Source: Actinomycetes bacterium
Lineage (GTDB): Bacteria > Actinomycetota > Acidimicrobiia > IMCC26256 > PALSA-610
Direction of reading: 5' to 3'
DNA: 48,225 bases
Assembly: GCA_025360585.1 (NCBI GenBank)
Contig: JANYBW010000052.1
Location: 1-48,225 of the forward strand
Below, in pieces: positions 33,301-40,240 of this stretch (the stretch's first letter is position 1; each line of letters opens with the position of its first letter). A model generated the notes under the pieces. The model saw nothing but the letters and a program-made list of their open reading frames with translations, was not told the origin of the DNA and ran no database searches. Both the position numbers and the translations under genes were made by a program.

Positions 33301-35733
33301 TACACCGAGACGCTGCCGGTTGCCGCAGATCACGTTTTTGTCGAGGCGCAAGTGTCGTACCCGGTGGACTTCTACTCGGCGTCGCTCGGTTCGCTGCACG
33401 CAGGTAACAACGCCATGACCTTGAGCTTCGATCACAGCCCACCGAAGGTCACGATCTCCGGCATCGCCAAAGCCAACGGAGCCCCGACAACCGACACCGT
33501 CAATTTCAATCTGGCGGAATACGACGCGAACAATGCCGTAATCCGCAACATCTCGTCGTTCGCGACACCGAATGCCAGTGGCGTGTACTCGAACACCATC
33601 ACGATGACATCGAAAACCAAACGGGTTGCCATCGACGCGTATGTCGACGATCAAGCCCAGACAGTTCACATTCCCGATATCACGGGCATGGTGACCGCAG
33701 GCGTCTACAACGCAACTGCGAACATCGACGTGACGCTGTACACCGCAACGGTGCACGGCACGATCTCATCGCTCGGTGTGCCTATCGCGAACACGAACCC
33801 GGCCGCAACGATCACGTTTTTTGCGCTCGATTCCAACGGCCAGTTCATCCCGAACTGGTACGAGTCACATGCAGTATTGACGGGCAACGCAGGTGCGTAT
33901 TCGCTCAACGTCATCACGATTCCGCAAGCCGCGCGTGCGCTGTACGTCGCCACCACCTTGCCCGCAGGAAGTGGCAAAACCGTCGCCGTGTCCGAACAAT
34001 TCTCGATTACGCCCGGCACGGCGAACAACCACACGTTCAGTCCGGACACCGCGGAGGTCGTTGTGCACGGCAAAGCCCTGTCGGGCGGGCAACCGATCAC
34101 CGATTTCAGTGGCGGCACCGGCCCAACTTTCGACTTCTCTCAACAAATTCCGTCGGGTGTCAACTCCTTTGACGTCACCTCGGGTCTCTACGTCGACAGT
34201 TACGACACGAAAACCGGCGACTACGTGATCCACTTCCCGCTGCCTGCCAATACGACGGCCCGATTCTGCACCGACGAGTTGTTCATCCAGTGCACACAAA
34301 TCGCGTCTTTCAATGCCGGCAGTCACGACGTGCCGTTCGACTTCGACGTGGACCTCACAACCACGCTCGCTGATCTGGATCTCACAATCACCGAAAGCGG
34401 AGCACCCTTTAGCGGCAACGTGGCGTTCGATGTAGTGGGTACAACATTTGATCCCACGCATTTTGGTCAGTACCCACCCTTCGCGGCGGGTGCCCCCGAT
34501 CACTCCACGCGCCAAGCAGCCAACGGCCAGTTTGCGTTCAACGCGTCGGTGCCAGCTACATCTCGATTCGTCACGGTGAAGGTGACACCTGCCGGTCAAT
34601 CAAAGTCCTACAGCAGAACCTTCGAACGAGTGCCAGGGGGCTCAACATTCTCCTTCGACATTGACCTTGGTGCCCCGTGGTTCTTGCTGCACGATTCGTT
34701 GAACACCTTCCAGCCTTGCAACACCAATACGATCACGCGGCAGGTGACATTGTGGGCGGTTCCGCAAGGATCGGGCGGCCAGGACTACGACGTCGCAACG
34801 CAAACCTGGCCGAGCGGCACAAACCTCGGCACGTATCTCGAAATCCCCGACCCGGTTACCGGCGACGTTGAACTCAACGTGCAGTTGCCGCCAGGGACCG
34901 AAGCGGTCGCGGAAATCATCCAGGTACCGTCGTACTACCCGAACGCGTTCATTGGGGATCCCCTCTCCATTCGGGTCTTCGACACGGTTGCAGGTCAGAC
35001 GTACGACGTCGGAACATCGTCGGACGTTGCATGCCCTACCGATACGCCGGATCCGATCACGATCAACGGCACCGTAACCAACAATGGCAGCCCGATTGTC
35101 GACGGCTCCGATGTGGGCGTGACGGTGTGGGCGTACAACTTCGATCCGAACGCGTTCGGCCAGAACCCGCCGTACGCCGAATCGCAGGGCAACGCGCAGT
35201 ACCTCGTCCCGACGGCGAACGGATTGTGGACTATTTCCGCGTCCGTTCCTTCATCGACCAAGTTCATCACGATCCAGGTCACGCCGCCTGGACAAGCTCC
35301 ATACTTCCGCACGTTTACACGAGTCGTCGGCCTCCCGGATGCCTATACGTTCGATATCGACACGGCCGCAGGATGGCTCGACGCGCACGTGGATATGCAT
35401 ACCGACACTCCGTGTGTAACGAATACCGCCGTGCGCGAAGTCACTTTATGGGCACTTCCGAGTGATGCCCATCCCGACTACGACTTCGCAAACCAAACGT
35501 GGCCGACGGGGACACTGCTCGGAACGTTCACCGTGGTCCCGGATCCGATCACCGGCCACTACGACTTGTCGGTGCAATTACCTGCAGGGACAGAAGCGGT
35601 CGGCTGGATTGAAGGTTCGTCGCCGTTGTATCCGCCGAACACATTCAACAGTGGCTACGTAACGGCCATCGATGTCTTGCCCGCAAACCGCAGCACGCAT
35701 ACATCCACCGACTCAATCCCCTGTCCGGTGTAA
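27334..35733 (+). CDS. Giant secreted surface protein with GxGAP-type repeats, VWD domain and Ig-like repeat arrays
   Basis: 2,799 residues in one uninterrupted frame. It starts with a signal peptide (basic MSERRSRF, hydrophobic AVAIVSAVAILASALG, likely cleavage after VQA near 29). Three tandem domains of the actinobacterial LDTRxGxGAP type follow at about 50-170, 173-290 and 293-418, each ending in a DVxGWxP/DVVGYF strand. An Ig-like region and a large unassigned alpha/beta region run to about 1350. A von Willebrand type D domain spans about 1363-1560, with its GDPH motif at 1369-1372 and MYGSPNGNKADD near 1517. Six Ig/CarboxypepD-like repeats of 97-104 residues start near 1742, 1839, 1937, 2036, 2136 and 2240. 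Two longer units of about 227 residues begin near 2347 and 2574. No LPxTG, C-terminal membrane helix or enzymatic motif is visible. It is probably an extracellular adhesive or matrix protein. Confidence 0.93.
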   Translation: MSERRSRFSAVAIVSAVAILASALGPVQALRSVGRSTAPALPISAALADYHPVSPARILDTQTGLGAPKALLGAYKTIAVLVAGVGGVPAQGAGTVVLNVGASGTAVPTPLTIWPTGKPRPKGATVDALSGITTQSLVTVSVGAGGTISIRNGQRGVRVFADVLGWFPVGSGMNSLPAVRLLDTRMGVGAPKAQLTAASTTVVTVAGRGGVPATGTGTAVLNIATSRPTGLTNITVWPTGDAMPTTPIISSLIPREERNLAFVPLSANGKISVFNSSGLIDATIDVIGWLPATAGYTPLVPSRFLDTTSGIGAPAAALPNNTTLSPTLGGSYGVPTAGVTAAVVNVHALNATTQADVATFTTGAAIPLSQLRIKKGEVEQNLILVPLDAAGKISLQVKTTKSGKVDVRADVVGYFSTPGTGTWRFVPDTLTLTATGQTQTAQLTEFAPDGSIVSVSPPAGVTSTTLGTAGTTTRIDQPNGVVQVTATSTVGSAVAKYLVPGQAEPIPLSIMNVRLVPGVQVVSRSNIFFPPIDLPDGVNPLTAGIPGISSAGIGPFTLQEVADRASLNTAYDFTTGPTQLKTLLPYVLRGPAPATGSTLLGSGGNNIFGKVVEPVGFPTLQRGGFSLILVNTGRLDDVYEQVDWSISEQNFIDAGFALAGPKSLNGSPVVAPANGAAVPKRTAFTKAIRSAIGANEATKLTTPRANAKSKLLDCTTELTTPFASISITPPNVQILPLFEPQVHYDATGHKQIDVKLGIKANANAAISGVLQPTVQLSGTCLLGTFARVNIPAAFLGPLAALLDFYGEADLNLKWSVKASGGPKAELGASCSAVASATGGFSYNEATGVSLLPLAPPSMSASCSGVARATSLTTNAASADATLGLIADLPFGIKFGGRVANFLGFITGVQQLGDVQFGSIDIGPQAHAHWDSNAQVVFAKDTASFVGIDIIATAAIKSPQLESFVQYLSAGLFHAPALTIDFPTVPVAALYRAVEPATQGYGGAGIDPTVSVNGTGQLAGSSDIVDVTVGDTINFSAPVQPKNIPIAPTPAISAGTAWIVNGASIDPFTLFSNTSASGTNVVGSGTVSQSDCDAIGATAKEVRLLADAPMFGLSTSGFAGGFQIRCTSPSIEWLPASLDLGNDINRLSDTVGLVPHHTKQVTWGLDQTGWPTWLKATPKLGQFDVQDTPAPITFTVDCSKVVPRGKVTYVVHAKTLVFFNPALTADLAVNADCRPEYIEFNPSTLSGTGHSSLDTFGVASGRWDFDPTTLAAAPRWLRIGGVAGGPIAVSPLTGTYLPNKVDQFNIGFTVASRPSTCRLQAARSHDLVVNTTYINGPQEDRGTATIKITQPLVLPDASKCGPGEIAGGRGDPHLYSFGGNFFDAQVLGEYTAFAPTPGNVGPTLQVRQEHWSGGPSIFAPTVTTAVALNTDGHTIEVYIRPNQEIRVDGAVVTLQDGVPVSIDDTVSITLATRSSYYFGSWTAVDIDSSEGSVSVNLLNAYLDVRATMPVGLPIAGMYGSPNGNKADDLTTKTGTVYSSALIQQHGTELYDFTDSWRITDPAQSLLGVRYPGFADANLPFNRAGLAPYRAQVQAQLSNITAVCDDGGGASSAAIDALAIEVAIGRPITQLASYTCRYSIRGNVQSPGGGPVAGVEITADAVGLEPCVATTNVDGDYSCDLTPAFSEITGPTPHTPITVTAQARWAGAPAVVSSGTYDFTSLAGFETSPSVATINLAIDPNALPRVVLAGSLIDNSGSVTTPTAITVVGYDASNALTVVLRDIVNPTANGDYAYVHALPHGTTHADVTLEVGPQSDWIVNHATPLVDGANAFTFDVDERVPRIDVSGTMTGTAGAPFASGAYFLIRAFDATNTPLLSTRRFFAPNPTDGSYSFSQDLPKAAVRATVTPEIGLAIDYKTTNIPNLVKGGNPVTINTTYDPPVLMLSGVVTTYGQRFNTSVSVPIKIFDANNNVLDYVNRFAFQNADATGHYSYTETLPVAADHVFVEAQVSYPVDFYSASLGSLHAGNNAMTLSFDHSPPKVTISGIAKANGAPTTDTVNFNLAEYDANNAVIRNISSFATPNASGVYSNTITMTSKTKRVAIDAYVDDQAQTVHIPDITGMVTAGVYNATANIDVTLYTATVHGTISSLGVPIANTNPAATITFFALDSNGQFIPNWYESHAVLTGNAGAYSLNVITIPQAARALYVATTLPAGSGKTVAVSEQFSITPGTANNHTFSPDTAEVVVHGKALSGGQPITDFSGGTGPTFDFSQQIPSGVNSFDVTSGLYVDSYDTKTGDYVIHFPLPANTTARFCTDELFIQCTQIASFNAGSHDVPFDFDVDLTTTLADLDLTITESGAPFSGNVAFDVVGTTFDPTHFGQYPPFAAGAPDHSTRQAANGQFAFNASVPATSRFVTVKVTPAGQSKSYSRTFERVPGGSTFSFDIDLGAPWFLLHDSLNTFQPCNTNTITRQVTLWAVPQGSGGQDYDVATQTWPSGTNLGTYLEIPDPVTGDVELNVQLPPGTEAVAEIIQVPSYYPNAFIGDPLSIRVFDTVAGQTYDVGTSSDVACPTDTPDPITINGTVTNNGSPIVDGSDVGVTVWAYNFDPNAFGQNPPYAESQGNAQYLVPTANGLWTISASVPSSTKFITIQVTPPGQAPYFRTFTRVVGLPDAYTFDIDTAAGWLDAHVDMHTDTPCVTNTAVREVTLWALPSDAHPDYDFANQTWPTGTLLGTFTVVPDPITGHYDLSVQLPAGTEAVGWIEGSSPLYPPNTFNSGYVTAIDVLPANRSTHTSTDSIPCPV

Positions 35734-35739
35734 TTCCAT

Positions 35740-37200
35740 TCATAGGTTTGCGGTTGGGAGCTCGATCCAAAACGAGCTCCCAACGCCTACCTCAGAATTC
35801 ACGCCGTACCTTCCACCGTGCCGTTCGATGATCGATGCCACAATCGCGAGGCCGAGACCAGATCCACCCATCTGCCGAGAACGTCCGGCGTCGCCACGGT
35901 AGAAACGTTCAAAAAGATGCGGTAAATGTTGGGATTCTATCCCCGGACCCGCATCAACAATCTCGATTTTAACCCGCGACTTGGAACCATTCGGAAGCGT
36001 TCCACTCGCATCGTCAACATGCGCAGCGACGGCGATAGTCGAATCGACCGGCGTGTAACGCAGCGCGTTTGTTGCTATTGCAGCAAGCGCCTGCGTCAGG
36101 TGATGGGCGTCGCCGAACACCACCAAATTCGTTGCAATGTCATCGCGCACGAGCCGGTCGGGCTGAACCACGCGCAGATCCGCAACCAGATCCCTCAAGA
36201 TCAGCGAAAGGTCGACTGGTTCCCTCACTACGTGCTCGTGTTCATCCATTTCTGCAAGCAAAAGAAGTTCCTCCACGATGCGCGCCATGCGAGTTGCTTC
36301 ATTGTTGATACGGCGCATTGCATCGTCCAGGGCTCCCGGCGCTTCGAGCCCGCGCTGGTCGTACAGTGAGGTATAGCCGCGCAGTGTCGTGAGCGGTGTC
36401 CGCAGTTCGTGTGAAGCATCCGCAACAAATTGTCGAAGCTGTTGTTGCGACGCTTCGTTGGAATCGATCATCACGTTGAGGGCGAGGCCGAGCCGTCCCG
36501 CTTCGGTCACATTGTCGACAACTGCAATCCGGCGGCTCGTCGCGCCAGCGACGATCGCGTCCGCCGCTGCGGTCATCTGGCGAATCGGGCGGAGCCCGAG
36601 CCGGATTACCCACCACACAACAATCGCCAACACGGCCAACACCACAAGCCCACCGATCGCGAGGTTCAACACCAAACGGCGCAACGCGGAATCGGCGCGA
36701 CGACTAGACAAAGCAAACAGGACGCGCTCGCCCCTCGGCGCTTGAACGATGATTGCACGCACTGTCGTGGAGTGCCCCGCGCTGGTAGCAGTTGTGAACG
36801 GTACGCCGATAGCGATGCGGGTCGGAATTTTCGGAACCAATTCAGGATCGCTGACCGGAGGCAATGTTGCCGCGAACGAATCGTCGGTGCTCAAGATCCC
36901 CACGAACACGTCGCCAAAATTGACGGTTCCCGGCGCAACCGGCGAAACCGGCCCCGCGCCGTCTGGCAACGGCGTCGGCGCGCCCAGCGGCCCGGCCATC
37001 GAACGCCCCGGTCGGCGGTTCGAGTTGCGGGCCCCGAAACTGTTGATGATTTGTCCAGCACGAGGCAACAACGGCTTCATCTGCTCATCGAGTTGCGCGA
37101 CGAAATAATCGTGTTGCACGATCGAGACGCTCACCCCGACGGCAAGCAGCACCGCTGCGATCAACGCCACACCCGCCAGAAGCCGGGCTCGCAGGGTCAC
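35740..37200 (-). CDS. Two-component sensor histidine kinase (OmpR/PhoR class)
   Basis: 486 residues from the GTG at 37200. Topology: membrane helix at 8-28, an extracytoplasmic sensor of about 150 residues (31-175) rich in proline and glycine, second membrane helix at 178-200, and HAMP at 201-255. The H-box is ASHELRTPLT with the phosphorylated H264. The ATPase domain carries IATNALRYTP, VDAGPGIE, LFERFYRGD and GGSGLGLAI. The start overlaps the response regulator stop by 4 bases, so the two are co-translated. The last codons contain a perfect 12-bp inverted repeat (35753-35784). Signal unknown; linked by position to the secreted paired-cysteine protein and efflux genes. Confidence 0.95.
   Translation of the reverse strand: MTLRARLLAGVALIAAVLLAVGVSVSIVQHDYFVAQLDEQMKPLLPRAGQIINSFGARNSNRRPGRSMAGPLGAPTPLPDGAGPVSPVAPGTVNFGDVFVGILSTDDSFAATLPPVSDPELVPKIPTRIAIGVPFTTATSAGHSTTVRAIIVQAPRGERVLFALSSRRADSALRRLVLNLAIGGLVVLAVLAIVVWWVIRLGLRPIRQMTAAADAIVAGATSRRIAVVDNVTEAGRLGLALNVMIDSNEASQQQLRQFVADASHELRTPLTTLRGYTSLYDQRGLEAPGALDDAMRRINNEATRMARIVEELLLLAEMDEHEHVVREPVDLSLILRDLVADLRVVQPDRLVRDDIATNLVVFGDAHHLTQALAAIATNALRYTPVDSTIAVAAHVDDASGTLPNGSKSRVKIEIVDAGPGIESQHLPHLFERFYRGDAGRSRQMGGSGLGLAIVASIIERHGGRYGVNSEVGVGSSFWIELPTANL
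35753..35784. terminator. Inverted repeat, probable bidirectional terminator inside the kinase gene end
   Basis: A perfect 12-bp stem (gttgggagctcg, 35753-35764, paired with 35773-35784) encloses an eight-base loop. It begins 20 bases after the stop of the giant gene and lies inside the last codons of the convergent histidine kinase. There is no T-tract on either side, as is common in actinobacterial terminators. Position at a tail-to-tail junction 6 bp wide supports termination of the giant transcript. Confidence 0.7.
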
Positions 37201-37904
37201 GAAGGTTCTCGCACGCTGTAGCCCACGCCGCGGACTGTGTGAATCAATTTCGGATCGTGTGCGTCGATCTTTTTGCGCAGGTTGCTAATGAAAGACTCGA
37301 TGATCGCAGATTCACCGTCGAAGTCGTATTGCCACACATGATCGAGGATCTGGCCACGGGTGACAACTCGCCCCGCGTTGCTCATCAAACATCGCAACAA
37401 CTTGTATTCCGTTGCCGAAAGCTGAACCTCGAGTTCGGCGCGCCAAACGCGATGCGCATCATCATCAAGCACAAGATCGTGCACTTGGATTTTGGATGAC
37501 CGCGAGCCCATCCCAGTACGGCGCAAGGCAACTTGCACGCGGGCGACCAATTCTTCCAACGCGAACGGCTTGACGATGTAATCGTCGCCGCCCGCGGTTA
37601 AGCCCCGTACTCGATCAGCCGTCGTATGACGAGCGGTAAGAAACAGCACGGGAGCATCACAGCCACGACCACGGAGACGGCGCAAAACATCGAAACCATC
37701 GCCATCGGGCAACATGACGTCAAGAATGATTGCATCTGGTCGAAACCTTTCGGCCTCCGCTACGGCGTCGTTTCCGGTGGCTGAGGTCCGGACGTCGATG
37801 CCTTCAAGTTTGAGGGCCGAACACACGAGAAAGGAGATATTTTCTTCGTCGTCGACCACCAATACTTTGGGCGAAACTGCGCGCGCCATGTTGTTCTCCA
37901 CCAT
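37197..37904 (-). CDS. OmpR-family response regulator
   Basis: 235 residues from the ATG at 37904; an ATG at 37889 (MARAVSPKVLVVDDEE) is equally good and shortens it by five. The receiver domain has the acidic pair DDE near 18-20, the phospho-acceptor D62 in LDVMLPDGDG, the T in LTAR and the lysine in DDYIVKPF. The C-terminal winged helix has QLSATEYKLLRCLMSNAGRV, and the recognition region HVWQYDFDGESAIIESFISN leads to HTVRGVGYSV. It is cotranscribed with the kinase through a GTGA overlap. A direct repeat of cctgga 11 bp apart (37927 and 37938) lies just upstream and may be an autoregulatory site. Confidence 0.95.
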   Translation of the reverse strand: MVENNMARAVSPKVLVVDDEENISFLVCSALKLEGIDVRTSATGNDAVAEAERFRPDAIILDVMLPDGDGFDVLRRLRGRGCDAPVLFLTARHTTADRVRGLTAGGDDYIVKPFALEELVARVQVALRRTGMGSRSSKIQVHDLVLDDDAHRVWRAELEVQLSATEYKLLRCLMSNAGRVVTRGQILDHVWQYDFDGESAIIESFISNLRKKIDAHDPKLIHTVRGVGYSVREPS

Positions 37905-37926
37905 GTTCGCAACGATGCCACATGAA

Positions 37927-37943
37927 CCTGGAGATTTCCTGGA
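37927..37943. promoter_or_regulatory. Candidate response-regulator direct repeat
   Basis: Two copies of cctgga are spaced 11 bp start to start, 23-39 bp upstream of the response regulator start and in the divergent region shared with the secreted protein gene at 38100. OmpR-family regulators usually bind such same-side half-sites. Assignment is by pattern only. Confidence 0.35.
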
Positions 37944-38099
37944 TAACGACTGAACGTTCGCACCAGATTCTGCCAATGCACCCCGCAGAACCTCCAGCAA
38001 ACCGCCAGCCAATATTGGAGCTCGCGCCAGCTTCGAGGCCGATGATGATTACAGTCTTCGACAACCGGAGATGTTCGTCCCTAGGCAAAGGAATACATC

Positions 38100-38672
38100 A
38101 TGAAGGTCACACCACTTCGCACCATCCTCGCTGGCGGCGCGCTTGGCACCGCAATGTTGGTAGGCGCCGTTACTCTCGGCCCGGCCGACGCGACACAAAC
38201 CCCGGCCACCAAAGCCAATGCGGCAACAGATTCAAACGGTCGACGAGGCGATCACCCACACCCGCTCGCCAATCTCACCGACGCACAACGCAAATGTCTG
38301 CAAGATGCGGGAATCGTCCGCCCAACCGCCCGCACAACCGGCCGCCCTACCCAAGCCCAAATCCAAGCCCAAATCCAAGCGATGCGCGCCGCCGCAAAGA
38401 AGTGCGGTATCACGCTTCCCGACGGCGTTGGCCTCGGCGGTCACGGTGGACCAGGTCACGGCCATCTGCAACTCACCGACGCACAACGCAAATGCATGCA
38501 AGATGCGGGATTCACACGCCCAACGACACGCCCAACCACTCGGCCGACCGAAGCCCAAATCAACGCATTGCGTGAAGCGGCGAAAAAGTGTGGCATCACC
38601 CTCCCGGCCCACCCCGGTATGGGTCACGGCGGCCATCGCGGGCCCGAAAGCGACACCGCACCCGTCCAGTAG
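38100..38672 (+). CDS. Secreted protein with duplicated paired-cysteine repeat
   Basis: 190 residues. A signal peptide (MKVTPLRTILAGGALGTAML, cleaving near ADA) is followed by two copies of the same module. The first is LTDAQRKCLQDAG near 60-72, a linker, then AAAKKCGITLP. The second is LTDAQRKCMQDAG near 125-137, a linker, then EAAKKCGITLP. Each has two cysteines about 40 or 30 residues apart that could form a disulfide. The first linker contains a QIQA repeat from a 12-bp duplication; the ends are His/Gly rich. No established family is recognised. It is divergent from the two-component genes and separated from them by 195 bp, so it is a candidate target of the system. Confidence 0.85.
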   Translation: MKVTPLRTILAGGALGTAMLVGAVTLGPADATQTPATKANAATDSNGRRGDHPHPLANLTDAQRKCLQDAGIVRPTARTTGRPTQAQIQAQIQAMRAAAKKCGITLPDGVGLGGHGGPGHGHLQLTDAQRKCMQDAGFTRPTTRPTTRPTEAQINALREAAKKCGITLPAHPGMGHGGHRGPESDTAPVQ

Positions 38673-38705
38673 CAACTCAACGCAATACGTTCGTTTCGTA
38701 AAATT

Positions 38706-38739
38706 GTTTGAGGTCGGGGCATCTGCTCCGGCCTCAAAC
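38706..38739 (+). terminator. Rho-independent-type terminator after the secreted repeat protein
   Basis: A hairpin with 16-base arms (38706-38721 and 38724-38739), 14 pairs Watson-Crick and two G-U, begins 34 bases after the stop at 38672. It is followed by a short T/A-rich stretch (tttata). The innermost pairs would open to form the loop. Confidence 0.8.
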
Positions 38740-38862
38740 TTTATACGCCTTCGGCGAAACACGGATCCTTCCGATACGCGCCACGCGTTCGCGGCTGCGC
38801 TGACCATGACGATGCAATCGAACCCGTCAGCACCCGCACAGTGTGTACCCTACGGGTCTACC

Positions 38863-38868
38863 AGGAGG
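38863..38868 (+). promoter_or_regulatory. Strong Shine-Dalgarno sequence of the 37-residue gene
   Basis: AGGAGG four bases before ATG 38873 is a near-perfect ribosome binding site and the main reason for calling such a small gene. Confidence 0.8.
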
Positions 38869-38872
38869 CATC

Positions 38873-38986
38873 ATGCCCGAGAAATCCCCCCAGAAAAACA
38901 GCGAAAAGAAAAAAGCTGTGAAGTCGCTCAAAGAAAAGCGCAGCGAAAAAAAGGACAAAGCTGCGGGCAAGAAATACTCCGGCTGA
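38873..38986 (+). CDS. Lysine-rich 37-residue protein
   Basis: The open frame begins MPEKSPQKNSEKKKAVKSLK and ends AAGKKYSG before TGA 38984-38986. Fifteen of 37 residues are lysine or arginine, with interspersed glutamate and serine, giving a highly charged, probably disordered or single-helix peptide. There is no signal peptide. An exact AGGAGG lies four bases upstream, much stronger than for most genes here, implying high translation. It stands alone between the secreted repeat protein and the convergent permease gene. Small basic proteins of this kind are annotated in actinobacteria as hypothetical; nucleic-acid or ribosome binding is possible by composition only. Confidence 0.78.
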   Translation: MPEKSPQKNSEKKKAVKSLKEKRSEKKDKAAGKKYSG

Positions 38987-39019
38987 TCCTCGAGCTTTCG
39001 CAGTAGCGGCCTGCCCGAA

Positions 39020-40240
39020 CTAGGCCGGACGGATTGCGTCGGCGGGTGCGAGTCGTGCGGCACGCGCGGCTGGTGAAATGCCCGCCAACGCACCGACAAT
39101 CAGCGCGGCACCGATCCCCGCGGCAAGCGACAACGCCGGAATCGACAAGACGATGTGTTGGAACTTCGTATACCCAACGGTCACCGCGATTCCAAGCGCT
39201 ACACCGATGATTCCACCAAGCAGCGACAACAACACCGCCTCGACCACAAACTGCAATCGGATATGGCGTTTGGTCGCGCCTAACGCTCGGCGCACGCCGA
39301 TTTCGGTCCGCCGTTCGAGTACCGAAATCACCATGACATTCGCAATGCCGATACCACCGACAATCAGCGCGATCCCGCCGAGGCCCAGGAGTAACGCAGT
39401 CAGCGACGTATCGGCGGCCTTCTTCGCTGCGATCACATCCGATGGCCTCGATACCGAAACCTCGCCGGGTGATTCTGGATTCGCCGTCGCGCCCAGAATG
39501 CCGCGCACAGCGTCGAGTTGGGCGGGATCGGTCAGCACGAACACGGTTGCGGGTGCCGCGGGCGTTGCAAAGAGTTTCGCCGCGATCGGATAGCCAATGA
39601 ACGCAGCCGAATCGAGGTTGGGAAGGATCGCAATTGGCTTCAAAATGCCGATGACATCGAACCAATTGCCGTTGAGATAGACGCGAGTGCGGCCGTTTGC
39701 GACGTTGATCGCCAACCGTTGGGCTGCGGTGGCGCCCAACACGATGTTCGGAAAGTTCTGGGCCGCCGCGTCGATAAACCGACCCGAGGCCAGTGTGGCT
39801 CCACTCGCACCCAAGAAGAACGGATCGGTCGCATTGACTGCGATGCCGTTGGTGACAGTGGCGTCCACGAAATCATTGCGGCGTACCGACGTGGTGACGG
39901 TTGTGATTCCACTGGCGCTCGTGACCGCGCCGATGCGACGAATCATCGGAATCGCTACGTCCGAGAGCGTCGCAGTGCCACCAGGCGCGAACGATGAACC
40001 GGCCTGTACTTCTAAACGATTCGTGCCGAGCGCATCGAGCTGGGCAGCAAGATCAGCCTTGCTCGACGCCGAAATTCCCATAACCGAAACGAGCGCGGCG
40101 ATACCGATCGCGACACCGATCGCAGTCAGCGCGGTGCGCAGCTTTCGGGTGCGGATACCGACGCTGCCAATACCGAACACGTCGGCAAAACGAACCCGGC
40201 TCGGCTCCGCCCGATCTGGTTTCGGGCGCTTCGTGCTCAT
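39020..40240 (-). CDS. MacB/FtsX-type ABC transporter permease
   Basis: 406 residues. The N-terminal part ends in a membrane helix (IRTRKLRTALTAIGVAIGIA, near 35-60). A periplasmic MacB-core domain (about 65-270) follows, then three C-terminal helices. The first contains ALLLGLGGIALIVGGIGIAN and the conserved cytoplasmic RRTEIGVRRALGATK. The last includes AGIGAALIVGALAGISPAAR and LAPADAIRP, which are signatures of the FtsX/MacB family. These permeases pair with an ATPase and adaptor to pump lipoproteins, peptides or macrolides outward. The start overlaps the ATPase stop by 4 bases. It is the last gene of the four-gene export operon. Confidence 0.95.
   Translation of the reverse strand: MSTKRPKPDRAEPSRVRFADVFGIGSVGIRTRKLRTALTAIGVAIGIAALVSVMGISASSKADLAAQLDALGTNRLEVQAGSSFAPGGTATLSDVAIPMIRRIGAVTSASGITTVTTSVRRNDFVDATVTNGIAVNATDPFFLGASGATLASGRFIDAAAQNFPNIVLGATAAQRLAINVANGRTRVYLNGNWFDVIGILKPIAILPNLDSAAFIGYPIAAKLFATPAAPATVFVLTDPAQLDAVRGILGATANPESPGEVSVSRPSDVIAAKKAADTSLTALLLGLGGIALIVGGIGIANVMVISVLERRTEIGVRRALGATKRHIRLQFVVEAVLLSLLGGIIGVALGIAVTVGYTKFQHIVLSIPALSLAAGIGAALIVGALAGISPAARAARLAPADAIRPA

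Noticed and set aside
32578-33756. 392-residue open frame antisense to the giant gene
   Set aside because: It has no recognisable domain, is rich in V/R/G in a shadow-like composition, and is fully inside a coherent gene on the other strand.
33865-34599. 244-residue open frame antisense to the giant gene
   Set aside because: Same shadow character; no start signal or homology.
39007-39027. Six-base dyad near the permease stop as terminator
   Set aside because: Short stem and it overlaps the permease stop; too weak to call.
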